A stretch of 64,000 bases of DNA, taken from positions 404,501-468,500 of the forward strand of contig LNKV01000021.1 of assembly GCA_001465935.1 (NCBI GenBank), in the 5' to 3' direction. Below the pieces are notes generated by a model. That model did no database searches. It saw only the letters and a list, made by a program, of their open reading frames with translations, and was not told where the DNA came from. Every line of letters begins with the position of its first letter. Within the stretch, counting starts at the first letter, position 1. Below are positions 1-11,089 of the stretch, piece by piece. The stretch comes from Clarireedia homoeocarpa. Taxonomy: Eukaryota > Ascomycota > Leotiomycetes > Helotiales > Rutstroemiaceae. Made by a program: the position numbers and the translations under genes.

Positions 1-407
1 GCGGAGCAAAATCAGGTTCTCGTGCTGTGCGGGCGCTACGGTTGCATCCAACAGCCTATTTTACAAGTGTGCCTAGGCAAAGAACAACTGTAGAATGAAC
101 GCTATACTGGCGAAATCCAGACAATCATGCCTGTGCTTAATAGGAGAGATAAGGAGGTATTTTCATTAAGGTCCCCCCAAAAAATAAATAATAAACGAAA
201 AAGTCATTTCATGTTCCATTTGCATCATCCACCCATCTCCCATGTCCGTTAGGAGATCATATCATATCCGAAACGAATTTCCCACGCCCACCGAATTTTA
301 AACCCTCAAGTTCGCTATCAAATCGAAAATATCCGACGCCTAGTGATGGTACAGATTGCACTTCTCCTCCAGGTTGCTCGCTTCCACGGTTTTGCTTCGT
401 TAAAAGC
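1..407. other. 3' flank, no gene seen
   Basis: No coding sequence is supported here. The stretch lies downstream of the Ish1-repeat gene stop and presumably holds its 3' UTR and terminator. The overlapping open frame at 257-550 is an antisense/out-of-frame shadow of the last exon of that gene. Confidence 0.5.
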
Positions 408-2582
408 TTACAACTCCTCCTTGATCTTGTCGGCTGCTTTTTGTGCGGCTTCACCAGCGCGGTTGGTAGCATAGGTAGCCCCTTCCTTGACAGCATCCGC
501 GGCCTTCTCGCCTTGGTAGGCAGCTTGCTTCTTACCGGAGGTTGCACCAATGGAAAGTTGATCCATGACCCATTGAGCTCCGTTTGAAAGCTTAGCCCAC
601 AGAGTACCTTGTGGAGTGGTTGTTCCTAAAGCAGTTAGCAATGGAAAACAGACTGGCAACGACCAATATGCTTACCGTATCTGAACCAGTTGGCTTGGTT
701 GCGAGCGTAAGCAATGAGTTCATTTTTGGTGCTTCCTTGGGGAACGGGAACACCGTAGCTGTCGAGGTAAGATTTAAGATCAGAGTCGGACCAGGTCTCG
801 AAAGTTGCATCTTTGACCGCAGCAGTTTGCTGAGCGAGATAAGATGTCACGCTAGCGTATCCAGCCCCACCAGACTTTGAAGCAGAAGCATAAGAGTCTT
901 GAGCAGCACGAACAAGTTCGTCACGGGTCGCACCGGTCTTCTCAGATGCCTTCTTGGCCGCAGCATTGCTGGATGAAGCGAGGTAAGACCTACAGGAAGT
1001 TAGTACAGAACCACCCCCTTGGCATGAAAATATAACTCACTTCAAGTTTTCGAGAGTCCAGGTATCAAAAGTCCACGCAGACCATCCAGTCGTGGCCTTG
1101 TGCTTATTCAAACGAACAGCGGCAATGAGGTCATCCTTCTTTCCTGATTGTGGAACTGGGACACCTCTGGCATCGAGATATGCTTTGAGACGTGAATCGC
1201 TCCATGCCCCAATTGCTTGGTTGAATGCATCTTCAGCCTTGAGCTGAGCATCATCAGTAGCCTTAGCATATTGATTTCCGGCAGAGCTGGTGGCGGCACC
1301 GAAAGCAGATGCACCAGATGAGGTAGCTTCGGTTGCGTAACTCTTAGCAGAACTTGCCACGTTGTCTCCGACAAGTTGTGCCCTGTGCTTCCGAGCAATA
1401 GCCAATAACTCGTTTCGCTTGCTTCCTTGAGGAACCTTGATACCGTTCTTATCGGCCCATTCCTTGATTTCTGTATTCTGTTAGCTACAATGCTCATAGT
1501 ACTAGATGTACTGGGGCGGAACTCACGAGAATCAGACCAGGCGCTGAGAAGTTTCTCACTCAAAGATTCTTGAGCAGCCGAAGCGGATGCGGATGCCGAA
1601 GCTTGGGTATCAGCCAGCTTGAGACTGGCAATACGAGCGTTGCGACGGACACTAGCGATCAACTTGTCTCTGCTAGATGGCTGAGGAGCTGGGATACCGT
1701 GGGTATCCAAGAACTCCTTCAGATCTAGTAATTTGTTAGTCTATGAAGTTGTGATAGTTGGTGGTAAGCTTACCAGACTCAGACCATGTCTCATAGAGCC
1801 AGTCTCCTGGGTATGAAGCGGTTTCACCAGCTTTCTTCGCAATAGTGTCGTAGCTTGAACGGATCTTGGAGAGCAGAGTATCACGGGCTGTTGGTTGAGG
1901 TACGGGAATATCATGTTTATCAGCGAAGGCCTTGAGTTGAGAGTCTACCAGACTTGTCAGCACGTATTCCACTATCATTTCATCGATAAAAACTCACCCG
2001 TCCAGCTGTCGAAAATCCAGTCTCTAACATTCGACCAAGCATCTTCTGCCTTGTCTTCTGCCTCATACCAGTAATTCTTAACTTGAGCAATCAATCCATC
2101 TTTGGTGCTCGCAGCAGAATTCTTGGTTTCGACACCCTTTTGCTTCAAATATGAACTAAGCTGGTTGGTGTCCCAGTCGTTGTATGGCGAGGCAACCTTA
2201 GATTGCCAGTTGTCCTTCACCAAATTTTCCAGATCCTTGCGGTCCGCAGGGGTTGGATATGGTATGTTGTTGTCTGAGAGCCATCTTTCGAGTTCAGTTT
2301 CATGCCATTTGTTATATACTAATTAACATCAATGTTAGCGGTTTGTGATTGAGTGGGATGATTAATGACGTGATGCAACGGGGCCAAGGGAAGACGCTGC
2401 AAACAGCTCATAAAACACGATAATGCTGGTGAGTCTGATACAGAGCTATCTGAAGGACGAATCGACTGAATTGCAGGTGAGTTGAGAAGAATTTCGCACT
2501 TACCAGCTTTGCTGAACCAGCTGCTGGCTAGAGTAGCATCAGCAGCTAAACCCAGCACCAAAAGGTGCGAGAAGAACTTCAT
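408..2582 (-). CDS. MSC1: Ish1-repeat (MSC1/Ish1-like) stress protein, ER/nuclear-envelope type
   Basis: Seven exons on the minus strand join in frame: 2582-2504, 2318-1998, 1944-1774, 1724-1527, 1470-1041, 989-676 and 625-408, giving 576 residues. The first ~19 residues (MKFFSHLLVLGLAADATLA) are a signal peptide. The rest holds eight Ish1-type repeats built on W-[ST]-[DE]-x-x-[LI]-K-x-[YFW]-x, then G-[VI]-P-x-P-Q, then a basic helix, for example WSDSDLKSYLDSYGVPVPQ near the end. The tail is an Ala/Lys/Glu-rich helix ending KIKEEL. Known relatives are S. pombe Ish1 (stress-induced, nuclear envelope) and S. cerevisiae Msc1 (ER, meiotic sister-chromatid recombination). No enzymatic activity is known. 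All introns have GT-AG ends and the phases agree. The symbol is by family resemblance, so orthology is likely but not proven. Confidence 0.85.
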
Positions 2583-3684
2583 CGTGGATTGTATTGAACG
2601 ACGAGTCTTTGTTGAGGTACTCTTGAAGTATTAAGCTGTAGCTATGGTCAAGAAATGTCGAGAAGTCGTCGTTGGGGAGATGGATTAATATGAAGGAAGT
2701 GAGAAGACCAGAAGTAAATGTCGTTACTTGTGGGGAAAGTATCTAGGTATGAGGTAAGGCATGTAGAATGATGTGGCTGATGAAAGCCTCCGCCGCTATG
2801 GAGGGACAAAAGAGCAGTGACGTAAGTACGCAGGATGTGACAGGCTCTCGCTCGTTCACTTTCTCACTTTTCCGACCTCAAGCGAGATTCTTGTGGGAGT
2901 TCTTCCATGGGATCGAGATACATGAAAGGACGACGAAGATCTATTGGTCAATATGGAGCAAAAATCTAGATCCCGCCTTGGCCAAGAGTTGGAACAATGA
3001 GGTCTTTTGGTGGGAACTATGATTTCACGTATTCTAAAGGTTGTTGATTGTTTACTGGCCCGCGGAGGCGTTTTTTCTCGTTCGCTTGATGTCATTTAAC
3101 ATTTTAATCCGATATGTGGCTGAAGCTGGCGCAAGGGCCGTGTGGCCAATCGAACCGTTGGAGAAAATCCGGGGAAGATGTGGCTTAAAGCTATTGCTAT
3201 TGCCATTGCAAAAAGAACACGAAATCCGAAGCCGATTAAAAGAACCGGCGGAAATATAAGATGGATGGGAATCAATTTTTCTATCACATGCATCGGCTCG
3301 GACTTTCATCTGCAAATTCTTTCGTCTCTTTTCTTGGTTTCCAATATTTCCATGTGCCATGTGCATGTGGGAGAGGAGCTAATGGTAAGCACGCAATTTA
3401 TGGGCAGGTTCTTCGAACCAGTAGATATGAGACGTATACGTATACAGTTGCGCACAACCACCGTATCTACATATCTGACAGGTCCAAGAGAGATGAAGCA
3501 CAAACCGGAGCTCTTCGTCGTCGAACATTCATTGGTTCACTTGGTAAAGACATAGATTTGGAAGGGCCAGAATCCGAACAACCACATAAATAGATATTGT
3601 ACATTGCTAGACGTAAACTTGTTATTGTATATCGGTAGACATGAACTTGCGGCAGAATTATTCGAGAAATAACTATCCACCAAA
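2583..3684. other. Intergenic region, promoter side of the Ish1-repeat gene
   Basis: About 1.1 kb without a gene I can support. It should contain the promoter of the Ish1-repeat gene (to its left) and the 3' UTR of the gene to its right. Several overlapping open frames at 2856-3700 on both strands have no recognisable domain, no coherent intron signals and mutually exclusive frames, so I treat them as chance. Confidence 0.45.
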
Positions 3685-4334
3685 TCATGGCTGACTATCC
3701 GCTCCTCCATGTCCTGCCATAGAACAGCAATTAGCATCTACCTTTGAGAATACACAGGAAACATTAACTCACCCGACCAAAACTTCTTGTCAACTTTATC
3801 ATCACCAGAAGAAGCCGCCCTATCGTGACCCTTCTCAAACTCTCTATTATGCTTCTCAACCTCAGCTTGTTTGCTCTTATCATTCGGCACGGGTTCTTTC
3901 TGATCGTGGATCTTCGGTGATGCCCCATCGACGCTCCTGTCTCTCGGGTTGCTGTTCTTACCTTTACTACCTCCTACAGAGCCGCCTGTCGGGCTCGATC
4001 CCGTCTCTTTGGCCTCCTTTGACCTCGATCCACCAGAGTTTGCGGAAGCCTCTTCTGGCGACTTTGTGCCGGCTTTCGTAGGCCCTGCTCCGGTTCCTTG
4101 ACCTTCGGCTGGTGGCTTAGGCCCAGGGTGCTCTGCATTATGCTTTGTCGCGTTCGAGGCACCTTGATCTTGTGGGTTCTCTGCCTTGGGATCCCCCTTT
4201 CCGTCTCCATACCCTTGAGCAGCTCGGAATGGGGTAGTCGATAAAGTTCGAATGGAGGCAGGCTGTCGCACGCTCGCTGGCGCAGCGCTTCGAGTGAAGC
4301 TGGTTAGAGCTCTTGAAAATCGAATATTAGGCAT
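3685..4334 (-). CDS. Conserved fungal mitochondrial small hydrophilic protein, function unknown
   Basis: Exon 1 (4334-3773) and a 29-nt last exon (3713-3685) join with correct phase and give 196 residues ending FWSGHGGADSQP. Residues 1-~38 are rich in Arg, Ser, Ala and Thr without acidic residues (MPNIRFSRALTSFTRSAAPA...), a typical mitochondrial targeting sequence; the IRTLSTTPFRAAQ stretch looks like the cleavage region. The mature part is strongly hydrophilic and low complexity (GYGDGKGDPKAENPQ, Gly/Ser/Lys-rich), so probably disordered, and it has no membrane segment. I recall this start and end pattern (GYGDGKGDP; FWSG-GG) from uncharacterised Pezizomycotina proteins but know no function. 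The last exon restores the conserved C-terminus, which supports the splice. Confidence 0.75.
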
Positions 4335-4903
4335 TGTGTGGTTGTTTAATTGAGTTGTTGTTGATGATTCGGGGAATTGTTTGCTTCATTTTATGAGAGG
4401 GACCAGTAGATATTAAGAGTCTACGTTCACCGAATTTCTCGATCATCTCGATGGCGGGAATTGGCCTTCGTACCATTACATCATGATATTGCCCATTTCG
4501 ATTTGAAAGGAAGGCGAAATGTTGTGGGCCCAAGCTCCCTCCGCTACGGTTATCAAAATAGCAACTGCGGGGTCAATTACTTAATGGGTTACTAAGCTAG
4601 AGTCTGCATTTTACTAAAAGTTTCAAACGTTTTCAATCATTTTATGACAATGAAACGTCGATTCCAATGCTTGAACCGTTGTACCCTCATCCGCGACATT
4701 CTCCGAGTTGTCATAGATGCGCTTCATTGAGGACATGATCTGTTGCTTGGATTCATGCATGAGATTGACGTAAGTCGGTTCTTCATCGTCTGAGTCTATG
4801 GTGAAGGAAGCTCGGTGGCGAGGCTTTGAGTGTCTGCAACGCATTGAAGTTTAACAAACACTTCCGCTAAGCAACTTCGGATAATCTCTGTCACATGCTT
4901 CTC
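4335..4903. other. Intergenic region with a 73-codon minus-strand ORF
   Basis: The part next to 4334 is promoter of the mitochondrial protein gene. A short minus-strand ORF at 4844-4623 (MRCRHSKPRHRASF..., acidic IDSDDEEPTY) follows the HET/NB-ARC relic on the same strand. It could be a 3' fragment of that dead gene, but no domain is visible and I do not call it a gene. Confidence 0.35.
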
Positions 4904-6460
4904 CTATTTTTCCGACCATGTATGAATGAACGCGTTAAATTCGTTAGGGGTGATAGCTGGCAATTGCCTGAAAGCTTCCTGAGGAAGATATTCCACAAGC
5001 AAGGACTCTATTCGCGCGGTGATTTCTGCCTTAATCTCTGAAATCATATCCGTCTGACCCACATATTGTAATGCATAGGGAGCTTCGCTACTAAATGCGA
5101 TTGGAATGCATCCGTAAGAGTCCAAAGTATCGAGGAAAACATCTTTGGGCATATAGCCATCTTTTTGGGCGTCGGACCGAACGGCATATTCGACTTCCTC
5201 TCCGAGCTTTCGGGCCCAGCCTTGAAACACCGAATTCCAGTCAATATCTTGGAGATTTTCATCGTATGAATTTTTTATCTCGAATTCTAGCTCTCTTGCG
5301 AACTGACGCAGGCCGCTGTGCTGCGCTGATCCTGCCGGCAGGAAGTTGGTTGGACTTGACAGCTTGATTTGCGCATCAAGCAACAACGGAAGGATAGCCT
5401 CCGAGGCTGGCACTTGACTATCATCAAGCATTCTAGGATTTTCGATGAGTGTCTCTGAGACTTCTTTTAACAAAGGCTCAAATCTCAAGGCTCCGACTCG
5501 ACTTCTGTTCAGTTGGTCATACATGCCGAAGCCCAATAGCCACATCTTCGAGCGAGAGTAGGTAAGAATCTTATCACGGTTCGTACTACCAAGCCATCTT
5601 CTGACCAGAGAGTGCATCTCGATGTAAGGCACGTCATTAGGCTTACCTTCCATCCAGTTCACCGTGATCATGTTCACTGCTGCCAGGGCTTTGATTGCGA
5701 GATCGAAAAACCCATTATCCAAGAAACGAAGCTGACCTATAACATAGTGGCCTTGAATTGCAACGGATTGAGTGCTCGCCGTATCCTTAGTTCTGAATTT
5801 GCGATACAAACGAATGTATTCTGCGAGATTTGATGCATTGTCACACGATGCTGCGAAATGAGCCATGAATGCTGCATATGGGTTGGTCTCGTAGGCTTGT
5901 AGGATACCCTGAAGCGCGAATTGGAAGGCTTTCCAAACTGACGAGGAGTAGTCGGAGAACTCCGGATCTTGCTAAAATAAAATGTCTTTGGCCTCATCTA
6001 CCCACGCGAGATAGGCTTGGCTGCTAATGCTCGGAATGCCACTTTCTTTCCGCAAAGCGGCACCTACGATGGCAATCGCCAATGGAAGACCCCAAGCTCC
6101 TTCGCGATGCGTCTTCTTGCGTCCATTACTAGGGAAGTTTGCTCCTCTCGGACAACTTGGCCTGCAGTAAGCGAAGCCAAGTCTGTGTCCATGTTCAGCA
6201 TTATTAGACTTGTCGATGCAGCAAGTGTCGACCCCAAAGTATTTTAGTCCGTCGCTAGCAGCTTGGTTTCCGCAGAACTCGATCTTGCGATAGCCGGCCT
6301 TAGACTTCGCTTGCTCAGGGTCATCCTGAATATCCTTGAACGTGGCCTCTTCATGATCTCCACCCCATGTATGAGAAAGTATCGCGTATGTGGGAATGTC
6401 TTGTATGATATCGTCGGTCAGGCCGATGCTTCCATCGTTCTTGTGGTGCAAGAGCCGCAT
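4904..6460 (-). pseudogene. HET-NB-ARC (NLR-type incompatibility/immune receptor) pseudogene
   Basis: From the ATG at 6460 the frame opens with an unmistakable HET domain: MRLLHHKNDG, YAILSHTWGGDHEEATFKD, KAGYRKIEFCGNQA and YFGVDTCCIDKSNNAE. The domain stops abruptly there. The next conserved blocks belong to the end of an NB-ARC ATPase: MDARRRIAKELG in a shifted frame, then GLPLAIAIVGAALRKE back in the HET frame (about 6090-6045), then the PEFSDYSSSVWKAFQFAL region. The rest of HET and the whole nucleotide-binding P-loop (GxxGxGK[ST]) are absent. Continuity is also broken by an in-frame TAG at 5974-5972. After it the frame runs open to 4904 (over 320 codons, MHSLVRRWL and similar helix-rich sequence). 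Family role: fungal HET-NLR proteins trigger allorecognition cell death. This copy should be non-functional. TTTTATTTTAG at the stop resembles an intron acceptor, but I see no well-placed donor. Confidence 0.75.
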
Positions 6461-7916
6461 ATTCGAGTTTCTGTCCAACAAGGCCTCAAGCGGTAAGGAA
6501 ACAACGATCGCGGAAGAGACGAGCACTAGATGGTACAACACAAGGATTCGATTGCTGTGGGGTTGAAGTTCATCTCGAAGTTTCAACTCCAAATCTCTCA
6601 ACTCAGCTATAATTGTTAGGCAGCATAGCTGAAGCTGAGCAAGGCTCAATCAGGTGGACCTCTGTGGTAGGAACAGCATTTGCCGAGGTCATTTTATGTA
6701 ACAGTTTGTTGCTCAAAGGTATCTTTCATGTTCCAATCATGACCGAATATGCAGAGCTCGATATGAACCTGTTGTTTGCCAGTGGGACTGGATGATAACC
6801 TACACTCGTTGGATCATCGCTATCAACATTAGATACAAAGTATCTAATCTTTGTACCAGATTCACTCTAATAGCCATGAATCACTCGGTCATGTCAAACC
6901 TGTGGCTTATTGCCAAGATCCCTCCCAACCTGAAGAGATCTAAGATGGTGTATCCTTTAACCACACACGTGCTTTCCCATTGTTTACTTTCCCTTTCTGT
7001 TGCAAGTGGTCGTCGGAAACTCTTCGGCAAAATGCAAATATTGGATTGATGCCGTGTGTGTCAGGTCCTGTTTTACCGCAGCTCAACTGCTCGAATCAAG
7101 CAAAGGAGGAAGACTACTTGTTTTGATGGGGATAAAAAATCGCAAGTCATCCAAATCAACCACAGTAACGTGTAGAATTATTGAATTCGTGTTTATATTT
7201 GAAGGTAGTGGTTGAAGCAACAGTGGGCGTTATTACTCCGCGCAATAGTCTGTCTCCCCCTCAAAAATCGAGTATTGATATCGACGGAATAGGACAGAAA
7301 ACCCAACATCAAAGATATAATACTGTGTTTCTGATGTGTTCGGAAGATACACTGAACTCGTGTGATCAACTGGAGGTTTTATTCAAAGTAATATGTGACG
7401 ATTTGGATTTACTAGAATTAAGTATATATCGTTGATGCTTTGATCAATAAGTTACAGTATGGTGAGGCACAGACCAGTAACCTTAATGACACCCACTGTT
7501 GGATGCAACAGAGTGATTATTCAAAGCGCGGAACCAGTTCCGCAACTATCACGGGTCTTACAAATGCCTCAATATTCAAGCTCGAGCATTATCGTCTTGC
7601 AAAGGGGTCGATGAAGGATGATATTACCTTTCACGGAACAAAGGAGCTGTGATTGTAAAGCACGATGGTGATTTTACGATGGAATGGATCTTTGTTGAAG
7701 TTGAGATTTGTCAGGTCGTGGAATTACTGCGAGTGCAGTGATGAAAGGAATGGATATCGGACAGCGACGATGTTGGTTTGAAGAAATATATAATAACAAT
7801 GCATCCTCATTCATCCAAAGTCATTCGCAGCAGCAGCATCATCATCGTCAGAATATCAATCATCTACATCTACTTACTTCATAAGTAACTGCTCAATCAA
7901 CCAACCAACTACCAAA
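6461..7916. other. Gene-poor interval between the NLR relic and the SDR gene
   Basis: About 1.45 kb with only short unrelated open frames. The right end (about 7780-7916) is the SDR promoter and leader; it includes CAGCAGCAGCATCATCATCG just before the start. The part adjoining 6460 keeps an open frame upstream of the HET start (to 6649) without HET similarity. Nothing else is recognisable. Confidence 0.4.
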
Positions 7917-8885
7917 ATGTCTTTCACCACAACCTACCACTCCACCCCCTACTCCTCCATCTCCCCCCTCAAACCCTCCCTCTCCAACTCTGGAAAAACC
8001 ATCCTCATCACCGGCGGCGGCAGCGGTCTCGGCTCCTCCATCGCCCACGCCTTCGCCGAATCCGGCGCCACTAAAATCGTCCTCTTCGGACGCACGCCCT
8101 CCTCGCTCCTCAGTACCAAATCCAAAATCGAGTCCCTCTTCCCCAACTGCGCCATTCTCCCCCTCAACGTCGACATCTCCTCCCAATCTCAAATCACCTC
8201 CGCCATCTGCACCGTCATCTCCCAACTCGGCCCCATCCACACCCTCATCTCCAACGCGGCCTCCCTCCCTCCTCTCTCCCCCCTCTCCACCATTTCCCCC
8301 GCCGACCTAACCTCCGCTCTTCAAACCAACGTCCTCGGCCCCCTCCTCCTGATGCAAGCCTTCCTCTCCAAGGAAACCAACCCCGCGGACCATAAAACCC
8401 TCATCAACATCAGCACCGCCGCGATCCACAACCCGCCCATGATCCCCGGTATGGCCGCCTACACGGCCACGAAAGCAGCTACTGCGAAACTGGCCGAGGC
8501 GGTCGCAAGCGAGTACAAGGAGAGCGAGGTTATGGTGCTGAATGTACATCCGGGGATGTTGCCTACGGATATGGCGAGGAAGATTGGCGAGGATTTGGGT
8601 AAGATGGGGGTGGGTGAGATGCCGGCCATGCAGATGGATGATCGTGAGTTCTTCTTTCCTACTCTTTCTTCTAGTGAACTTTTTTTTAAAAAAAAAAAAT
8701 CCAACTAACCATCTCATCTTACAGCTCAAATGTCGGCAAACTTCATTGTCTGGGCATCATCCCCAGAAGCTCGTTTCCTACGCGGCAAGTTTGTTTGGGC
8801 GAACTGGGATGTGGATGAAATGATGGCGAAGAAGGACGAGATTATGGGAGGATTGAAGTTGTCTGTTGGCTTGTTGGGGTTGTAG
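7917..8885 (+). CDS. Short-chain dehydrogenase/reductase (classical SDR)
   Basis: Two exons (7917-8643 and 8725-8885; intron 8644-8724) give 295 residues. The Rossmann motif TGGGSGLG is at residues 32-39, the central NAA at 113-115, the catalytic Ser at about 166 (INIS), and YTATK with Tyr182 and Lys186, so the full SDR catalytic set is present. The C-terminal exon (WASSPEARFLRGKFVWANWDVDE) matches the substrate-side helix common in fungal SDRs of this size. A NAD(P)(H)-dependent oxidoreductase is certain; the substrate cannot be deduced. The start is the first ATG in frame, in a good context (accaaaATGtc). The coding region is very C-rich in third positions compared with its neighbours. The intron holds a T-run followed by an A-run (about 8680-8699). 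Confidence 0.92.
8644..8724 (+). other. Intron of the SDR gene
   Basis: Donor GTGAGT and acceptor TTACAG. Removing 81 nt joins GATGATC to CTCAAATG and continues the SDR C-terminus in frame to the stop at 8883-8885. Without splicing the frame ends after a Lys-rich run read from the poly-A stretch. Confidence 0.85.
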
Positions 8886-9267
8886 GACGATGAGATGAAA
8901 AGGGCTGACGAGGGAACCGAAATGAAGAAGAGTAGAAGGTGAAGGAGCGGAACAAATTCTCTGTCATTTTGTTTAGTGAAAGTTGCTAATGGAAAAGGAG
9001 GTGAAAAAGAGGGAGAATATAGTCGTTAGATAAGTGAATATGCTCTGTGTTTGTAATTTATCTTTTTAGGAAAAAATGGTATAAAAAATAGATCCCTCTT
9101 TTATGATGAACTGCACCACACAATGCCCGTTGAATGCGCATCATCAAACCACACAATGCAAAACGCCCAATACCCCATTGCACGCAAGCAAGTACTCAAA
9201 TGTTGAATTCTTATCCCATCCCCATCCCATTCCCCATCCTCAGCCCATCTCCCTTCTTTCCTCACAC
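8886..9267. other. Convergent 3' region of the SDR and GCV1 genes
   Basis: About 380 bp between two convergent stop codons; it should contain both 3' UTRs. No ORF, repeat or RNA gene recognised. Confidence 0.5.
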
Positions 9268-10734
9268 CTAAGCGGGCGCTGTACCCGTCTCACCCGCTTT
9301 ATAGTACTTCGCCCCCACAAACGGCATCTTCTCCACCCTCGCCATCCTCTGTTTGCCCCTAACCACCACGCCCACCTCCGTTCCCGCCTTGTGCATCCCA
9401 TCCTTCACATACCCCATCGCAATATTCTTTCCCAGCGTCGGGCTCGGACACCCACTCGTCACATTCCCAATTTCCTTCCCCTCCGCATCCACAATCTTCG
9501 CTCCCTCTCTCGCTGGCGCGCCTTCGACTATCAAGCCGACTCTTCTCCTCTCCACACCTGCTCCACCTTTACTCTTCGGTTTCAGCTGCGCGAGGATCTT
9601 CTCCGCGCCGTGGAAGCTGGCGGATTCCGGCGTGCGGCGCGATTTGGCGATCACCCAGCTTAGACCGGCTTCGACGGGCGTGATGGTTTCATCGAGATCA
9701 TGTCCATATAGACACATTCCTGCTTCGAGCCTCAAACTATCTCTCGCGCCCAGGCCAGCCAATTGTAGCTTTTCCGGACCCGCACTCTTAAGCAATGCTT
9801 CTGTAACAGCAGCTGCTTCCCCTTCGGATACGCTGATCTCGAAACCATCTTCGCCTGTATATCCTCCTCTACTAACTAGCACCGGTCTGCTCAATTGACC
9901 GTTTTCGAGCTTGAGCGTGATGCTACGTGAACTTCCAAAATACATCTTCCTCAACCCCTCACCCTCCTCTTTCTGCATTAAACCTTTTAAAATAGCCTCG
10001 CTCTCCGGTCCCTGTAAAGCAATCAGTCCCCTCCCATCCAACACTTCCCAAACCGCCTCCTCACCCCCTCCATTCCTAAACCCTTCCAACTCTTTCCCCA
10101 AATACTCCAGATCCTTCTCCCTACATCCCGCATTCGTCACCACATAAAAACCCTTATCTCCCTTCCCCTTCCCAACCCCTTCCCCCGCGTCCTCTCCAAG
10201 CCTCGCAATAATAGTATCATCCACAATTCCCCCGTCCCCATTCAACAGCACACTCAAACCACCCTCTCCACCATTCAACGCACCCACATCCATTGGCGTA
10301 ATTCTCTCCAAAAACTTCTCCGCCCCTGCCCCCGAGAAATAATGCTGCACCATATGCGAAACATCGAAAAGCGATGCGTGCTCGCGGGTAAAGTGATGGG
10401 ATGCGCTGACTGAGAGCCCGGAATATGAGACAGGCATATGGAAGCCACCGAACGGAACCATTTTTGCGCCATGAGAGAGGTGCAGGGAGTATAGAGGGGT
10501 TTTGCGGAGATCGGTGGGAGCCGAAGTAGATGATGCATTTCTGTGTGCGGAAATGTAGTGCTCATTTCGAGGAGGACATGTGCGAGATAGACGTGCAGTT
10601 GAGATAGCTGTCGGTGCAAATGTTCTTCTAGTGGTTCGTTGGGCAGCTGTAGAAAGGTGACGCGAGCTGCGTGGGATGTTGCGGTTGTGTAAAGCAGCAT
10701 CGCAGATGCTTGATACAGCTTTGAATCGTCTCAT
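9268..10734 (-). CDS. GCV1: Aminomethyltransferase, mitochondrial glycine cleavage system T-protein
   Basis: Single-exon gene of 488 residues. Residues 1-~75 are an Arg/Ser/Thr-rich, acid-poor mitochondrial presequence. From residue 79 the GcvT family sequence begins: TPLYSLHLSHGAKMVPFGGF, then the folate-binding-fold signatures ASLFDVSHMVQ, GGIVDDTII, LIALQGPESEAIL, SRGGYTGEDGFEIS and ARDSLRLEAGMCLYGHDLDE, and the C-terminal barrel (VGLIVEGAPAREGAKI, TSGCPSPTLGKNIAMGY). The enzyme takes the aminomethyl group from lipoyl H-protein, releases ammonia and makes 5,10-methylenetetrahydrofolate. Length is somewhat above yeast Gcv1 because of a Gly/Lys/Glu-rich insert (EDAGEGVGKGKGDKG). Long open frames on the opposite strand here are shadows. 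Confidence 0.96.
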   Translation of the reverse strand: MRRFKAVSSICDAALHNRNIPRSSRHLSTAAQRTTRRTFAPTAISTARLSRTCPPRNEHYISAHRNASSTSAPTDLRKTPLYSLHLSHGAKMVPFGGFHMPVSYSGLSVSASHHFTREHASLFDVSHMVQHYFSGAGAEKFLERITPMDVGALNGGEGGLSVLLNGDGGIVDDTIIARLGEDAGEGVGKGKGDKGFYVVTNAGCREKDLEYLGKELEGFRNGGGEEAVWEVLDGRGLIALQGPESEAILKGLMQKEEGEGLRKMYFGSSRSITLKLENGQLSRPVLVSRGGYTGEDGFEISVSEGEAAAVTEALLKSAGPEKLQLAGLGARDSLRLEAGMCLYGHDLDETITPVEAGLSWVIAKSRRTPESASFHGAEKILAQLKPKSKGGAGVERRRVGLIVEGAPAREGAKIVDAEGKEIGNVTSGCPSPTLGKNIAMGYVKDGMHKAGTEVGVVVRGKQRMARVEKMPFVGAKYYKAGETGTAPA

Positions 10735-11089
10735 CTTGAATCAATTGATTGTTGTTGTTCGAAGTGTAAAAGTTGTTAATTGAGTAGAAATCTCGAAATC
10801 AAAAGCTTCCAATCTCAGTTGAGGTTGTACCCGAAGTCGGCTTGCTAACTGGTTGAAGGTGGGGGCTTTTGCGGGGTACAGGCCTGTAAATTTAATAGCT
10901 GTGAGAAGTGGATTTCAACGCCCTGATTCGCTATCTCTACTCTACTCTATTTGAACATCTATGCATCCATAATCACTACTCATAGAGAATTTGTTTTATG
11001 TATTGCAAACAATCGAAAATGCAAGTTCGCCATCCTTTCAATAATACAGCTCCGCACAATCCACCCACTTATGATATCTACGCAGCGCT
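10735..11089. other. GCV1 promoter and VMA13 3' region
   Basis: About 355 bp. The left part is the upstream region of GCV1 and the right part is downstream of VMA13 (both minus strand). No further feature seen. Confidence 0.45.

Noticed and set aside
3052..3593. Several overlapping open frames on both strands in the Ish1-gene upstream region
   Set aside because: Mutually exclusive frames, no domains, and no splice signals forming a longer protein.
9103..9898. Plus-strand frames of ~180 codons opposite GCV1
   Set aside because: Antisense shadows of a C-rich coding region; the minus strand encodes a complete GcvT protein.
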